In this document: positions 1 to 11,255 of the stretch, in pieces
Numbering within the stretch: the stretch's first letter is position 1
How the letters are laid out: the number at the start of each line of letters is the position of its first letter
Assembly: GCF_035917975.1 (NCBI RefSeq)
Contig: NZ_CP109130.1
Span: 2,418,001 to 2,482,000, forward strand
Length of the DNA stretch: 64,000 nucleotides
Reading direction: 5' to 3'
DNA from: Streptosporangium sp. NBC_01756
GTDB taxonomy: Bacteria; Actinomycetota; Actinomycetes; Streptosporangiales; Streptosporangiaceae
The notes under the pieces: model-generated
The model's database searches: none
What the model saw: the letters and a program-made list of their open reading frames with translations, nothing else
Told to the model about the DNA's origin: nothing
Position numbers and translations under genes: made by a program

Positions 1-3000
1 GCAGCTCGGTCGCCCCCGCCGCGTGCAGGGTCACCCCGGCCCAGGTGAAGGGCAGCAGGGTCCGGCCCGCCTCGGCGAGCAGGTCGGCGTGCATCGCCGT
101 GTCCAGCAGCGCCGGGTGCAGCCCGAACCGCCGGGCCTCGTCGTGTGCCTCTTCGGGGAGGGCGACCTCGGCGAACACGTCGTCGCCCGACTTCCAGGCC
201 GCCTTCAGCCCCTGGAACAGCGGCCCGTAGCCGTAGCCCCGGGCGGCCAGGTGCTCATAGGCGCCCTCGACCTCGATCGCGGTCGCGCCACGCGGCGGCC
301 ACTGTGCCAGGTCGAAGGTGGGAACCTCCGCGTCGCGGGCGAGGGCACCGGTAGCGTGCCGGGTCCACGGGCGGTCCCCTTCGTCATCCCTGGAGTAGAT
401 GTTGATCGGTCGCAGGCCCGTCGTGTCCGGCTCGCCGACGACGACCTGCAGGGCGAGGCCGCCGCGCTCGGGCAGCACCAGCGGCGCCTCCAGGGTCAGC
501 TCGTCGATGCGCCCGCAGCCCACCTGGTCGCCCGCCCGCGCCGCCAGCTCGACGAATCCGGTGCCGGGCAGCAGGATCCGGCCGAGCACGCCGTGGTCGG
601 CGATCCACGCCTGGGCGTCCAGCGACAGGCGCCCGGTCAGCACCACTCCGCCCGAGTCCGGGGCCACGAGTGCGGCGCTGAGCAGCGGGTGCTCGACCGG
701 CTCCAGGCCGGCCGAGCCGACGTCGCCGGTCTGCCTGCCCGAGACGTCCAGCCAGTACCTCTTCCGTTGGAAGGCGTAGGTGGGCAGGTCGATCCCGGTG
801 ACGGCGGCTCCGGAGAAGAAGGCCTTCCAATCGAGCGCGATGCCACGGGCATAGGCCCGGCCCAGCGCCGAAAGCAACTCACGCCGCTCGTCACGGCCCC
901 GACGCAGCACGGAGACGAACGCCATACCGTCCTCATCGGCGACGCCACCGGCGGCCATCGCCGACAACACCGCGTCCGGACCCAGCTCGACGAACGTCAC
1001 GGCCCCGCGCTCCGCCAGCCACGCCACCCGATCGGTGAACCGGACCGCGTCCCGCACATGCCGCACCCAGTACTCCGGGTCCCGCACCTCCGCCAGAGCG
1101 ATCGGGACCGTCGGCGGGTGGTAGGTCAGCCCTTCGGCGACCTGCCGGAACTCGGCCAGCATCGGCTCCATCAACACCGAGTGGAACGCGTGGGAGACCT
1201 TCAACCGGGTGGTCTTACGGCCCTCGGCGGCGAACCGGGCGGCGATCTCCACCACCGCGTCCTCCACCCCCGACACCACCACCGACCGCGGACCGTTCAC
1301 CGCCGCGACACTCACCCGCTCGGTCACCAGCGGAAGCACTTCCTCCTCGGTCGCCTGAATCGCGACCATCGCCCCACCCGCCGGGAGCGCCTGCATCAAC
1401 CGGCCCCGAGCCGCCACCAACCGAGCCGCATCCGACAGCGACAACACCCCGGCGACATGCGCCGCGGCCAACTCCCCGATGGAATGCCCGGCCAGGTAGT
1501 CCGGCCGCACCCCCCACGATTCGACGAGCCGATACAGCGCCACCTCAACCGCGAACGTCGCCGTCTGAGTGAACACCGTCTGGTTCAGCAGCTCCGCGTC
1601 ATGCCCCCACATCACCTCACGCAGCGGGAGATCCAGGTGCCCGTCGAGCTCGGCCAGCACCGCGTCCAACACGTCGGCGAACACCGGGAAGGCCTCGTAC
1701 AACTCTCGGCCCATGCCGAGCCGTTGGGCGCCCTGACCGGTGAACAGGAACGCGAGCCTGCCCGACCGGACCGAGTCCTGGACCACACCCTCGCCCGCCG
1801 ACACCCCGGTGGACCCATCGGCCAACACCGCCAGACCGTCCAGCATCGCCGCACGATCCTCGCCCAGCAGCACCGCCCGATACTCCAACGCCGCACGCGT
1901 CGTAGCGAGCGCAGAACCCACCACCGCCAGCCGGTCCTCCGGCAACGACTCCACATGGGAACGGAGCTTCCCCGCCTGCGCCCGCAACGCCTGCGGCGAC
2001 TTACCCGACACCACCCACGGCCCGAACGACCCACCCGCAACGGGCAACCCGACAGCCTCGACCGCCGGCGCCTCCTCAACGATCACATGCGCATTGGTGC
2101 CACTGATACCGAACGACGAGACGCCCGCCCGGCGGGGACGGCCGGTCTCCCGCCACTCGACCGGTTCCCGCAGCAGTTCGACCGCTCCGAAGGACCAGTC
2201 CACCTGCGGCGAGGGCTCCTCGACGTGCAGGGTGCGGGGCAGCACGCCGTACCGCATTGCCTGGACCATCTTGATCACACCGGCCACGCCCGCCGCCGCC
2301 TGCGCGTGTCCCATGTTCGACTTGATCGACCCCAGCCAGAGCGGCCGGTCCGCCGGGCGGTCCTGCCCGTAGGTGGCCAGCAGCGCCTGCGCCTCGATCG
2401 GGTCGCCCAGTGTGGTGCCCGTACCGTGTCCCTCGACGACGTCCACGTCGGCGCCGGTCAGACCGCCGCTGGCCAGTGCCTGGCGGATCACCCGCTGCTG
2501 GGAGGGGCCGTTCGGCGCGGTCAGCCCGTTGGACGCACCGTCGGAGTTGACCGCGGACCCACGGACGACCGCGAGGATCCGGTGGCCGTTGCGCTCCGCG
2601 TCCGACAGCCGCTCAAGCAGCAGCATGCCGACGCCCTCGCCCCAGCCCGTGCCGTCCGCGCCCGAGCCGAACGACTTGCACCGCCCGTCCGCCGCCAGGC
2701 CACCCTGCCTGGCCATGTCCACGAAGGTGTCGGGGGTCGACATGACGGTCACGCCGCCGGCCAGCGCCAGCCCGCACTCGCCCCGGCGCAGGGCCTGCAT
2801 CGCCCAGTGCATGGCGACGAGCGATGATGAGCAGGCCGTGTCCACCGTCACGGCCGGTCCTTCGAGGCCGAGGGCGTAGGCGACGCGGCCGGACACGACG
2901 CTGGCCAGGCTGCCGTTGCCGTGGTAGCCGGCGACGTCCTCCGGCAGCGGCCCCAGCCGCAGTCCCCAGTCGTGGTACATCACGCCGGCGAAGACGCCGG

Positions 3001-6000
3001 TGTCGCTGCCCTTCATGGACGCGGGGTCGATGCCCGCCCGTTCGAAGGTCTCCCAGGAGATCTCCAGCAGCAACCGCTGCTGCGGGTCCATGGCCTGGGC
3101 CTCACGCGGGCTGATCCCGAAGAAGTCGGCGTCGAACTCGCCCGCGTCGTAGAGGAAGCCGCCCTCGCGGGTGTAGCTCCTGCCCGGCTTGCCCGGCTCG
3201 GGGTCGTACAGGTCCCTGCCCCAGCCGCGGTCCTCGGGGAACGGCGAGACCACGTCGGCGCCCTCGGCGACCATCCGCCACAGGTCCTCGGGGGAGGTCA
3301 CTCCGCCGGGGTAGCGGCACGCCATGCCGACGATCACGATCGGTTCGTCGTCGGTGGCGACGGCGGGCCTCGCGGGCCGGGACGTGTCCTCGCGGACGCT
3401 GAGCACCTTGGCGGCCAGGTGCCTGGCCAGCGCGTCCGGGGTCGGGTAGTCGAAGGTGAGGGTCGCGCTCAGCCGGAGGCCGGTGGCGGAGTTGAGCCGG
3501 TTGCGCAGCTCCACGGCGGCCAGGGAGTCGAAGCCGATCTCGTTGAACACCCTGGTCGCGTCCACGGCGTCCGGTCCGTCGTGCCCGAGTACGGCCGCGG
3601 CCTGCGTGCGGACGAGTTCCAGGAACGCCTCGTCGCGTTCGGTGTCCGGCAGGCCGGCGAACTGCTGCGCCAGCGACAGCTCCACGGAGACCGGCCCACC
3701 GGTGGCGGACCGGCGGGCGGGCGGCCGTACCAGGCCGCGCAGCATCCCCGGGATCTCCCCGGTACGGCCGCGCAGCGCCTGGAGGTTCACCCGCACGGGC
3801 ACGACGGCGGGCTCGTCACCGGCCAGGGCCCTGTCGAAGAGGGCGAGGTGCTCGTCGGACGACAACAGGTCGAGACCCAGCCGCTCGACGCGCCGGATGG
3901 CGGCCTCGTCGAGCTGGTCTCCCATGCCGCCGTCACCGGTCCAGACGCCCCAGGCCAGCGAGGTGGCGGGCAGCCCGGCGGCGGCCCGGCCGGCGGCCAG
4001 GGCGTCGAGGAAGGCGTTCGCGGCCGCGTAGTTGCTCTGTCCCGCGCCGTCGAGGATCGTCGCCGTCGAGGAGTACGTGACGAACGCCGAGAGACCGAGG
4101 CCGGCGGTGAGCTCGTGCAGGTTCCAGGTCGCGTCCACCTTCGGGCGGAACACGGTGTCCAGCCGCCCGGGGGTCATCGACCCGATCACGCCGTCGTCCA
4201 GCACGCCCGCCGTGTGCACCACCCCGGCCAGCGGGTGCTCGGCGGGGATCCCGGCCAGCACCTCGGCGAGGGCGTCCCGGTCGGCCACGTCACACGCGGC
4301 CACCGTGACGGACGCGCCGAGCGCGGTGAGTTCGGCCGACAGCTCGGCCGTTCCCGGGGCGTCGCCGCCGCGCCGGCTGGTCAGCAGCAGATGCCGCACG
4401 CCGTGCCCGGTGACCAGATGCCTCGCGACGAGCGCGCCGAGGGCACCGGTGCCGCCGGTGATCAGGACGGTCCCGTCCGGGCCCCACGGGGACGGCTTCT
4501 CCGACGCCGGGACCGGGACCGTCACCAGCCGCGGCACGCGCGGTTCCCCGCCGCGGACCGCCAGTTCGGGTTCGCCGGAGGCGACCGCGGCGGCGAGGGC
4601 GGTGTCGTCGAGGGGCTCGCCGGGAGCGCCCTCGACGTCGACGATGACGAGCCGGCCGGGGTTCTCCACCTGGGCCGCGCGGATCATGCCCCACACCGGC
4701 GCCTGCCGTACGTCGACCTCCTCGCCCGGCTCGGCGGCGACCGCGCCGCGGGTCACGACCACCAGCCGGGAGTCGGCGGTCCGCTCGTCGGCCAGCCAGC
4801 CCTGGACCGTCGCCAGCACCTCCTCCGCGACCGCGCGGACGGTTGCGGGGACGTCGCCCTCGGGTCCGTCGGGGCACCGGTACAGCACGGCGCCGGGGAT
4901 CTCACCGGTGAGGTCCCCGAGGTCGGCCAGGGCGACGAGGGCGGCCGGGCCGTCCTGCGCGGTGGCCTCAGTGGCGAGCCGGGTCCACCGCACCTGGTAC
5001 AGCGGCTCGTTTCCGCTGCGGGCGGCGCGCAGCTCCTCCGCCGACACCGAACGCACGACGAAGGACTCGACCGACGCGACCGGCTCGCCTCGCATGTCGG
5101 AGATGGTGAGCGAGATCTCACCGGGGCCGATCGCGACGATGTGCGCGCGTACGGCGGCGGCGCCCGTCGAGTGCAGCGTCACACCGTTCCAGGTGAACGG
5201 CAGGCGGACGCCGTCCGCCGGCGGCTCCTCCTCGGCGAAGTCCATGGCGTGCAGGACGGCGTCGAGGAGGGCGGGGTGCAGGCCGAAGGAGGCGGCCTCC
5301 GCCTTGTTCTGCTCGGGCAGCGCCACCTCGGCGAAGACCTCGTTGCCGCGCTTCCACACGGCACGCACCCCGTGGAAGGCCGGGCCGTATCCGTAGCCCT
5401 GGCGGGCCATGTCGTCGTAGAGACCGGTGACGTCCACCGGCTGCGCGCCCTGCGGCGGCCAGACCTGTCCGGCCGCGACCGTCACCGGCTCACCGCGCCG
5501 CGCCAGCACACCACTGGCGTGCCGGATCCAGGGGGCGTCCTCGGGGGCGTCGTCGGCGCGCGAGTAGAACTCGACCAGGCTGCGCTCCTCCTCGTCGGCC
5601 GCCTCGACGACGACCTGCAGCGCGACGCCTCCGCTCGCGGGCAGCACGAGGGGGGTCTCCAGGGTCAGCTCGTCCAGCAGGTCGCAGCCGATCTGGTCGC
5701 CGGCCCGCAGGGCGAGCTCCACGTAGGCGGTGCCGGGCAGCAGGACCGTGTCGGAGATCACGTGGTCGCCCAGCCACGGCTGCGAGCGCACCGAGATCCG
5801 GCCGGTCAGCACCGTCCCGCCGGAGTCGGCGAGGTCCACCACGGCACCGAGCAGCGGGTGCCTGGCGGCGATCTGGCCGAGTGCCGGGGCACCGCCGCCG
5901 GCCGCCGAGGGGCTCAGCCAGAACGGGCGGCGCTGGAAGGCGTAGGTGGGAAGGTCGATCCTGCGGGCTCCGCTTCCGGCGAAGACCGCCTGCCAGGTGA

Positions 6001-8935
6001 GCCTGGCGCCGCGCGCGTGGGCGAGGGCGACCGCGGAGACCAGCTCGCGCCGCTCGTCGCGGTCCCTGCGCAGCGCCGGGACGAACGCGACGTCCGCCGC
6101 GCGCTCGGCCAGGCAGTCCTGGCCCATCGCCGAGAGGACGCCGTCCGGGCCGAGTTCGACGAACGTCTCGACGCCGTGGCCGGCCAGCCACCGGACGCCG
6201 TCGTGGAACCGCACGGGCGCGGACACGTGCTCGACCCAGTACTCCGGTGAGCACAGCTCCTCGGCGGTGGCCAGCCGGCCGGTGACGTTCGACACGACGG
6301 GGATGCGCGGCGGGGAGTACTTCAGGATCTGCGCGATCCGGCGGAACTCCTCGATCATCGGGTCCATCAGCGGCGAGTGGAACGCGTGACTGACCCGGAG
6401 CCGCTTGACCCTGCGTCCCCGCTCCGCGAAGCCGGCCGCGATCCGGAGCACGAGGTCCTCGTCGCCCGAGACGACCACCGAGTCGGCGGAGTTGATCGCC
6501 GCGATGCCCACCCGCCCGGCGAGCAGCGGCCGGACCTCGGCCTCCGTCGCCTGCACCGCGACCATCGCCCCGCCGGGGGGAAGCTCCTGCATCAGCCGGC
6601 CGCGTGCGGCCACCAGCGTCGCCGCGTCCTCCAGCGAGAGCACCCCGGCCACGTGCGCAGCGGCCAGTTCGCCGATCGAGTGGCCGGCGACGAAGTCCGG
6701 CCGCAGGCCCCACGACTCGACGAGGCGGAACAGCGCCACCTCGACGGCGAACAGGGCCGCCTGCGCGTACACCGTCTGGTCGAGGAGGCTTCCGTCGTCG
6801 CCCCAGAGCACGTCCTGGAGCGGCTGGTCGAGCTGGATGCCGAGGTGCCCGGCCGCATCGTCGAAGGCGCGGGCGAAGACCGGGAACGCGGCGTGCAGCT
6901 CGCGGCCCATCGCGAGGCGCTGGCTCCCCTGGCCGGTGAACAGGAACGCGAGCCTGCCCCCCGCCACGCCCTGGGACACACCCGGCACGGTCTCGCCCCC
7001 GGCGACCGCGGACAGGCCGCGCACCAGTTCTCCGTGATCGGCGGCGACGATGACGGCCCGGTGCCGCATGGCGGCGCGGGCGGTGCCGAGTGTGTGGCCC
7101 AGGTCCGCCAGGTCGGTCTCCGGACGGGCCGCGACGAAGGACAGCAGCCGCTCGGCCTGGGCCCGGAGGGCGGGTCCGGTCCTGGCCGAGATCGTCAGCG
7201 GGACGCAGCCCGCCACCCCGTCCCGGGGGCCCGCGGGCTCCTCCTCGGCGGGGTCCGCCTCCTCGATGATGACGTGGGCGTTGGTGCCGCTGATGCCGAA
7301 CGCGGACACGCCCGCCCGCCTGGGGTGGCCGTTGCCCTCCCAGGGGACCGGCTCGGTGAGCAGCCGCACGTTGCCCGCCGACCAGTCGACGTTCGGCGTC
7401 GGCTCGTCCACGTGCAGGGTCCGGGGAAGGACGCCGTGCCGCATCGCCATGATCATTTTGATCAGGCCGGCGGCGCCCGCGGCGGCCTGCGCGTGCCCGA
7501 GGTTGGACTTCACCGAGCCGAGCCAGAGCGGCGCCTCCGGCGCGCGTCCCTGGCCGTAGGTGGCGATCAGGGCCTGCGCCTCGATCGGGTCGCCGAGCAT
7601 GGTGCCGGTGCCGTGCGCCTCGACCGCGTCCACCTCGCCGGGGGTGAGGCCCGCGCCGGCCAGGGCCTGCTGGATGAGGCGCCGCTGGGAGGGGCCGCTC
7701 GGCGCGGTCAGGCCGTTGCTCGCGCCGTCCTGGTTGACCGCGGACGCGCGCACCAGGGCCAGCACCGAGTGACCGTTGCGGCGGGCGTCGGAGAGGCGTT
7801 CGAGCACGAACAGGCCGATGCCCTCGGAGAAGCCGGTGCCGTCGGCCGAGGCGGCGAACGCCTTGATGCGGCCGTCGGGGGCGAGCCCGCGCTGCCGGCT
7901 GAACGCGGTGAAGGTGCCCGGCGTCCCCATGACGGCGACGCCGCCGGCGATGGCGAGCGAGCACTCGCCCGTGCGCAGTGCCTGGCCCGCCAGGTGCAGG
8001 GAGACGAGCGAACCCGAGCACGCGGTGTCCACGGTCGCCGCAGGGCCCTCCAGGCCCAGCACGTAGGCGACGCGGCCCGAGATGACGCTGGGCGGGCTGC
8101 CGGTCATCAGGTAGCCGTCGAGTCCGTCGGGGGCCTCGTGCACCCGCACGCCGTACTCGTGCACCTCGGCGCCGACGAACACGGCGGTCTTGCTGCCGCG
8201 CAGCGAGGTCGGGTCGATGCCGGCCCGCTCCAGCGCCTCCCATGCCGTCTCCAGCATCAGGCGCTGCTGCGGGTCCATCGCCAGCGCCTCGCGCGGGCCG
8301 ATGCCGAAGAAGTCGGCGTCGAACGTGGTGGCGGTGTCGAGGAATCCGCCCTTGTCGACGTACGTCGTACCGGGGGCGTCCGGGTCGGGGTCGAACAGGC
8401 CGGCGAGGTCCCAGCCGCGGTCGTCGGGAAAGTCCCCGAGCGTCGTCCTGCCCTCGGCTACCAGGTCCCAGAGGTCCTCCGGTGAGAAGACCCCGCCGGG
8501 GAAACGGCAGGCGACGCCCACGATGGCGAGCGGCTCGTCGTCCGTGACGGGGGCGGGCACCGGCGCCGCGGTCTCCTCGGGCAGGCCGAGGACCTCGGTC
8601 CGCAGATAGGCGGCCAGCAGCTCCGGGGTGGGATGGTCGAAGGCGACCGTCGGCGTCAGGGCCAGCCCGGTGGCCGCGTTCAACCGTTTGTGCAGGTCCA
8701 CCAGGGCAAGGGAGTCCAGGCCCAGCTCGCGGAAGGCACTGCCCGCGTCGAGCGCCGCCGCGTCTCCCCCGGCCTGGCGCAGAGCGGCGAGAGCCTGCTC
8801 GGAGACCAGGTCGAGGAGCACGTGCGCCTGCTCGGGAGCCGGCAGCCCCGCCAGCCGACTCAGCAGCCGCTGGGCGGCGCCGTCGTCACCGGAATCGCCA
8901 GAAACGAAACGTCCACTCTCGCTCACATGTGTCAT
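1..8935 (-). CDS. Modular type I PKS, ACP-first (probable loading protein), 3' end outside window
   Basis: The protein builds a polyketide chain by decarboxylative condensation. Order from the N terminus: ACP (phosphopantetheine Ser75), KS1 (Cys306 in DTACSGS), AT1 (Ser753 in GHSIGE), DH1 (His1058), KR1 (LDD motif, catalytic Tyr1636), ACP (Ser1804), KS2 (Cys2035 in DTACSSS), AT2 (Ser2485), DH2 (His2781). It runs off the window inside DH2. There is no ER. Both ATs carry the malonyl-type HAFH signature. The start is the ATG at 8935, and the protein enters the ACP almost at once without the coiled-coil docking helix present on the other PKS proteins here. That fits a first protein whose ACP is charged in trans, as in VinP1 of vicenistatin (known family behaviour; its use here is inferred). 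It has its own 449-bp upstream region. DH1 reads H-V-I-S-D in place of HxxxG, so its activity is less certain. Confidence 0.93.
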   Translation of the reverse strand, partial: MTHVSESGRFVSGDSGDDGAAQRLLSRLAGLPAPEQAHVLLDLVSEQALAALRQAGGDAAALDAGSAFRELGLDSLALVDLHKRLNAATGLALTPTVAFDHPTPELLAAYLRTEVLGLPEETAAPVPAPVTDDEPLAIVGVACRFPGGVFSPEDLWDLVAEGRTTLGDFPDDRGWDLAGLFDPDPDAPGTTYVDKGGFLDTATTFDADFFGIGPREALAMDPQQRLMLETAWEALERAGIDPTSLRGSKTAVFVGAEVHEYGVRVHEAPDGLDGYLMTGSPPSVISGRVAYVLGLEGPAATVDTACSGSLVSLHLAGQALRTGECSLAIAGGVAVMGTPGTFTAFSRQRGLAPDGRIKAFAASADGTGFSEGIGLFVLERLSDARRNGHSVLALVRASAVNQDGASNGLTAPSGPSQRRLIQQALAGAGLTPGEVDAVEAHGTGTMLGDPIEAQALIATYGQGRAPEAPLWLGSVKSNLGHAQAAAGAAGLIKMIMAMRHGVLPRTLHVDEPTPNVDWSAGNVRLLTEPVPWEGNGHPRRAGVSAFGISGTNAHVIIEEADPAEEEPAGPRDGVAGCVPLTISARTGPALRAQAERLLSFVAARPETDLADLGHTLGTARAAMRHRAVIVAADHGELVRGLSAVAGGETVPGVSQGVAGGRLAFLFTGQGSQRLAMGRELHAAFPVFARAFDDAAGHLGIQLDQPLQDVLWGDDGSLLDQTVYAQAALFAVEVALFRLVESWGLRPDFVAGHSIGELAAAHVAGVLSLEDAATLVAARGRLMQELPPGGAMVAVQATEAEVRPLLAGRVGIAAINSADSVVVSGDEDLVLRIAAGFAERGRRVKRLRVSHAFHSPLMDPMIEEFRRIAQILKYSPPRIPVVSNVTGRLATAEELCSPEYWVEHVSAPVRFHDGVRWLAGHGVETFVELGPDGVLSAMGQDCLAERAADVAFVPALRRDRDERRELVSAVALAHARGARLTWQAVFAGSGARRIDLPTYAFQRRPFWLSPSAAGGGAPALGQIAARHPLLGAVVDLADSGGTVLTGRISVRSQPWLGDHVISDTVLLPGTAYVELALRAGDQIGCDLLDELTLETPLVLPASGGVALQVVVEAADEEERSLVEFYSRADDAPEDAPWIRHASGVLARRGEPVTVAAGQVWPPQGAQPVDVTGLYDDMARQGYGYGPAFHGVRAVWKRGNEVFAEVALPEQNKAEAASFGLHPALLDAVLHAMDFAEEEPPADGVRLPFTWNGVTLHSTGAAAVRAHIVAIGPGEISLTISDMRGEPVASVESFVVRSVSAEELRAARSGNEPLYQVRWTRLATEATAQDGPAALVALADLGDLTGEIPGAVLYRCPDGPEGDVPATVRAVAEEVLATVQGWLADERTADSRLVVVTRGAVAAEPGEEVDVRQAPVWGMIRAAQVENPGRLVIVDVEGAPGEPLDDTALAAAVASGEPELAVRGGEPRVPRLVTVPVPASEKPSPWGPDGTVLITGGTGALGALVARHLVTGHGVRHLLLTSRRGGDAPGTAELSAELTALGASVTVAACDVADRDALAEVLAGIPAEHPLAGVVHTAGVLDDGVIGSMTPGRLDTVFRPKVDATWNLHELTAGLGLSAFVTYSSTATILDGAGQSNYAAANAFLDALAAGRAAAGLPATSLAWGVWTGDGGMGDQLDEAAIRRVERLGLDLLSSDEHLALFDRALAGDEPAVVPVRVNLQALRGRTGEIPGMLRGLVRPPARRSATGGPVSVELSLAQQFAGLPDTERDEAFLELVRTQAAAVLGHDGPDAVDATRVFNEIGFDSLAAVELRNRLNSATGLRLSATLTFDYPTPDALARHLAAKVLSVREDTSRPARPAVATDDEPIVIVGMACRYPGGVTSPEDLWRMVAEGADVVSPFPEDRGWGRDLYDPEPGKPGRSYTREGGFLYDAGEFDADFFGISPREAQAMDPQQRLLLEISWETFERAGIDPASMKGSDTGVFAGVMYHDWGLRLGPLPEDVAGYHGNGSLASVVSGRVAYALGLEGPAVTVDTACSSSLVAMHWAMQALRRGECGLALAGGVTVMSTPDTFVDMARQGGLAADGRCKSFGSGADGTGWGEGVGMLLLERLSDAERNGHRILAVVRGSAVNSDGASNGLTAPNGPSQQRVIRQALASGGLTGADVDVVEGHGTGTTLGDPIEAQALLATYGQDRPADRPLWLGSIKSNMGHAQAAAGVAGVIKMVQAMRYGVLPRTLHVEEPSPQVDWSFGAVELLREPVEWRETGRPRRAGVSSFGISGTNAHVIVEEAPAVEAVGLPVAGGSFGPWVVSGKSPQALRAQAGKLRSHVESLPEDRLAVVGSALATTRAALEYRAVLLGEDRAAMLDGLAVLADGSTGVSAGEGVVQDSVRSGRLAFLFTGQGAQRLGMGRELYEAFPVFADVLDAVLAELDGHLDLPLREVMWGHDAELLNQTVFTQTATFAVEVALYRLVESWGVRPDYLAGHSIGELAAAHVAGVLSLSDAARLVAARGRLMQALPAGGAMVAIQATEEEVLPLVTERVSVAAVNGPRSVVVSGVEDAVVEIAARFAAEGRKTTRLKVSHAFHSVLMEPMLAEFRQVAEGLTYHPPTVPIALAEVRDPEYWVRHVRDAVRFTDRVAWLAERGAVTFVELGPDAVLSAMAAGGVADEDGMAFVSVLRRGRDERRELLSALGRAYARGIALDWKAFFSGAAVTGIDLPTYAFQRKRYWLDVSGRQTGDVGSAGLEPVEHPLLSAALVAPDSGGVVLTGRLSLDAQAWIADHGVLGRILLPGTGFVELAARAGDQVGCGRIDELTLEAPLVLPERGGLALQVVVGEPDTTGLRPINIYSRDDEGDRPWTRHATGALARDAEVPTFDLAQWPPRGATAIEVEGAYEHLAARGYGYGPLFQGLKAAWKSGDDVFAEVALPEEAHDEARRFGLHPALLDTAMHADLLAEAGRTLLPFTWAGVTLHAAGATEL

Positions 8936-9017
8936 TTCTGTCCTTTCGGGCAGACACCGTCCAGAGTCGGCCACGACATTAGATCGCACGATATATGGGG
9001 AAAAATAATGGCAAAAA

Positions 9018-9034
9018 CCCCTAGCGTTCCCCTA
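9018..9034 (-). promoter_or_regulatory. Tandem TAGGGG box upstream of ACP-first PKS gene
   Basis: Two copies of CCCCTA (9018-9023 and 9029-9034) lie 11 bp apart, reading TAGGGG-N5-TAGGGG on the coding strand. They are 83-99 bp upstream of the PKS ATG at 8935 and directly upstream of an AT-rich stretch. The one-helical-turn spacing suggests a dimeric or tandem-binding activator. Similar boxes occur at 49921 and 50702. Confidence 0.5.
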
Positions 9035-9164
9035 GGGCCGCTCTTTCCACCCGCCCCGCCATACCGCGACAACTCATTTGTTCATTCCGTACGGCGGGCA
9101 CGCCGACAAAGGGGGGCGCCATTGTTTTCCGGCACCGCGAGGATGCGCGCTGTCGGCCGTTGGG

Positions 9165-9189
9165 CCCGCCGGTTCGATCGACCGGCGGG
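9165..9189 (-). terminator. Hairpin downstream of SDR gene
   Basis: A perfect 9-bp stem, CCCGCCGGT (9165-9173) with ACCGGCGGG (9181-9189), closes a 7-base loop. It lies about 200 bp past the SDR stop and before the next PKS promoter region. There is no T tract, as is common for actinomycete terminators, so a role in termination is inferred. Confidence 0.45.
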
Positions 9190-9384
9190 GTCCGGCGCGA
9201 GGGAGAGGTCTGTCCGGTCCGCTGACCTGTGAGTCCGAGGGCTGCCGGTACGCGGGGGCAGCACCGGGGATACGACGGATGGCCTGGTCGACGTCGCCGG
9301 CTCCGGTGAGTCCGGCGAGGAACCAGGCCATGTCCGTCGTGAGTGCCGGCCGTCCACGTCAGGGACGGCGGGCCGAGCGGACGC

Positions 9385-10230
9385 TCACATGCCTTGCTTG
9401 ACGACGGCGCCGCCGTCGACCTTGAGGTGCTGGCCGGTGACGTAGCGGGACTCGTCGGAGGCGAAGTAGGTGACCGCGTGCGTCACGTCGCTCGGCTCGA
9501 CGTACGGGATCGGCATCGCCTGGACCATGGGGAAGCTCAGCTCGGCGTCCTCCCTCGTCGGGCTCTCCAGGTCGGGCCGCCAGATCCGGTAGATGTCGTC
9601 GTTCTGGATCATCGCGGTGTTGACGTAACCGGGGTGCACGGCGTTGATCCGCCGCTTCGTCGGGGCCAGGAACGGCGCCATCCAGTTGACGTAGTCCACC
9701 ATGGCCTGCTTGGCGTAGGCGTACCCGGAGCCGCCCGGGCCCATCGGGCCGGGCTCGCCGTACTTGGTGATGAAGGGGGCGATCGATCCGATGATGACGA
9801 TCGAGGTGCCGTCCTCCAGGTGGGGCAGGGCCGCGTGCACCGTGTTGAGCGTGCCGCTCAGGTTGACGTCGACGGTGTCGGTGAAGGCGCTGAGCGGGCG
9901 GTCCCCGGCCGGGAAGATCCCGGCGTTGGCGACCACCACGTCCAGTCGGCCCAGCTCGGCCACGCCCTCGTCGACAGCGGCCTTCAGGGCCACCCGGTCG
10001 CGCACGTCGGCGTACTTGAACACGATCCTGCGACCGGTCTTGCCCACCAGGCGGGCCGTCTCCTCGGCGTCCTCGCTGCCGGCCAGCGGGTAGGTGGCGG
10101 TGTCGAGGTTCTGGCCGAGGTCGACCGCGATGATGTCGGCGCCCTCTTCGGCCAGCCGTACGGCATGGCTGCGTCCCTGCCCGCGCGCCGCACCGGTGAT
10201 CAGAATCACTTTGTCTTGCACCCGGCCCAT
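9385..10230 (-). CDS. Mycofactocin-type short-chain dehydrogenase/reductase
   Basis: This 281-residue Rossmann-fold oxidoreductase has the dinucleotide motif TGAARGQG near the N terminus, followed by RSHAVRLAEEGADIIAVD, which is typical of mycofactocin-coupled SDRs. NAG lies in the middle, the catalytic pair is in YAYAK, and the C-terminal part ends in VTGQHLKVDGG. The family oxidises alcohols or reduces ketones with a tightly held nicotinamide cofactor that is recycled through mycofactocin (known for the family). I chose the ATG at 10230 rather than the upstream in-frame ATG at 10260 because GGAGG sits just before it. It lies 96 bp downstream of the hydrolase gene in the same direction, so it probably tailors the polyketide, for example by oxidising a hydroxyl. 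The substrate is unknown. Confidence 0.85.
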   Translation of the reverse strand: MGRVQDKVILITGAARGQGRSHAVRLAEEGADIIAVDLGQNLDTATYPLAGSEDAEETARLVGKTGRRIVFKYADVRDRVALKAAVDEGVAELGRLDVVVANAGIFPAGDRPLSAFTDTVDVNLSGTLNTVHAALPHLEDGTSIVIIGSIAPFITKYGEPGPMGPGGSGYAYAKQAMVDYVNWMAPFLAPTKRRINAVHPGYVNTAMIQNDDIYRIWRPDLESPTREDAELSFPMVQAMPIPYVEPSDVTHAVTYFASDESRYVTGQHLKVDGGAVVKQGM

Positions 10231-10311
10231 GAGGCCCTCCGATGTCTGAATTCCGCGCATTTAATCGCATATCAACGATTTCTTTGTAACGGCTACCCAG
10301 GGAAAAGGAGA

Positions 10312-10333
10312 CCCCTAACCCCGTTGTTAGGGG
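10312..10333 (-). repeat. Inverted repeat CCCCTAAC-N6-GTTAGGGG at hydrolase stop codon
   Basis: A perfect 8-bp inverted repeat (10312-10319 and 10326-10333) contains the TAA stop of the hydrolase and is followed on the transcript by TCTCCTTTT. It could be a weak intrinsic terminator or attenuator between hydrolase and SDR. Its half-sites also resemble the TAGGGG boxes elsewhere in the cluster, so an operator role for the SDR promoter is an alternative. Confidence 0.5.
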
Positions 10334-11232
10334 AGCCCGTCCAGGTATTCGCGGACGACCGCGATAAAACGCTCGGGCTCCTCCAGATTCGGCATGTGGC
10401 TGGATTCGGCGAACATCTCCCAGCGCACGTCAGGGATGAGGTCCTGGAAGGGCTGCACCGTCACCGGGGTCGCCTCGTCGTGCGCACCACTGATCAGCAG
10501 GGTGGGCACCTCGATATCGGCGACGCAGTCCACCACCGACCAGTCACGCAACGTGCCGATCACGTGGAACTCGCTCGGGCCGTTCATCGTGGAGTAGACG
10601 GTCGGGTCGTTGTACACCTCGTAGAACGACGCGAGATAGTCGCGCGGCCACGGCTTGAGCCGGCACACGTGCTTCTCGTAGAAGACGCGCATGGCCTCGA
10701 AATACTCCTCGCTGCCGGTCGTACCGGCCGCCTCGTGGCGCAGGAGCGTCTCGTTGACCCCCTCGGGAAGACGGTCCCTGAGCACCTTCATCTCCTGCAG
10801 CCACAGCGGGTAGGAGGCCGGGGAGTTGGCGATGATCAGGCCGCGCAGACCGGCCGGCCGCGCGGCGGCGTGCTTGGCCGCCAGCAGCCCTCCCCAGGAC
10901 TGGCCGAGCAGCACGTAGCCGTCGTCGATCCGCAGGTGCCGCAGGAGGTTGGCGAGCTCGTCGAGGAACAGCTCGACCGTCCAGAAGTCCGCACCCCGGT
11001 CGGGCAGGTGGCTGGATCCGCCGTTGCCGATCTGGTCGTAGTGCACGACCGGATGGCCGTGCTCCGCGAGCTTCGCGATGTTCAGCAGGTAGTCGTGCGT
11101 GCTGCCGGGACCTCCGTGCACGACGACGAGCGGCGGGCGCCCGCAGTTCAGGTCGCCCGTGACGCGGTACCACGTCTCGTGTTCGCCGTACGGGACGGTC
11201 CCCTTGGCGCTCGGCCTCGGTGACTGGGACAA
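10327..11232 (-). CDS. Prolyl-aminopeptidase-type alpha/beta hydrolase, VinJ-like
   Basis: A 301-residue serine hydrolase of peptidase family S33. Visible motifs are the HGGPGS oxyanion segment, the nucleophile elbow GQSWGG, an Asp in SGAHDEATP and the catalytic His in SSHMPN. The start is taken as TTG at 11232, preceded by GAGGTGG; upstream in-frame ATGs lie inside the preceding PKS gene. Only 23 bp separate it from the thioesterase-containing PKS gene, so the two are co-transcribed. In vicenistatin-type macrolactam pathways, a family member (VinJ) removes the N-terminal aminoacyl cap that protects the beta-amino starter, freeing the amine for macrolactam closure. The same job is inferred here from position and family. 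A general peptidase or esterase remains possible. Confidence 0.82.
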   Translation of the reverse strand: MSQSPRPSAKGTVPYGEHETWYRVTGDLNCGRPPLVVVHGGPGSTHDYLLNIAKLAEHGHPVVHYDQIGNGGSSHLPDRGADFWTVELFLDELANLLRHLRIDDGYVLLGQSWGGLLAAKHAAARPAGLRGLIIANSPASYPLWLQEMKVLRDRLPEGVNETLLRHEAAGTTGSEEYFEAMRVFYEKHVCRLKPWPRDYLASFYEVYNDPTVYSTMNGPSEFHVIGTLRDWSVVDCVADIEVPTLLISGAHDEATPVTVQPFQDLIPDVRWEMFAESSHMPNLEEPERFIAVVREYLDGLP

Positions 11233-11255
11233 AGTAACCACCTCTATCTGGGTTC

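Larger units (their letters stand above)
8936..9384. other. Intergenic region between SDR gene and ACP-first PKS gene
   Basis: No convincing coding sequence was found in these 449 bases. The region holds a strong hairpin (9165-9189) nearer the SDR gene, a tandem TAGGGG box (9018-9034 on the minus strand) and an AT-rich stretch (about 8970-9017). It probably contains the end of the SDR transcript and the promoter of the ACP-first PKS gene. A short minus-strand frame at 9074-9331 has no recognisable motif and no good ribosome binding site. Confidence 0.7.

Noticed and set aside
9074-9331. Possible small minus-strand gene between the SDR and the PKS
   Set aside because: No ribosome binding site, no recognisable domain, and the strong hairpin 9165-9189 lies within it.
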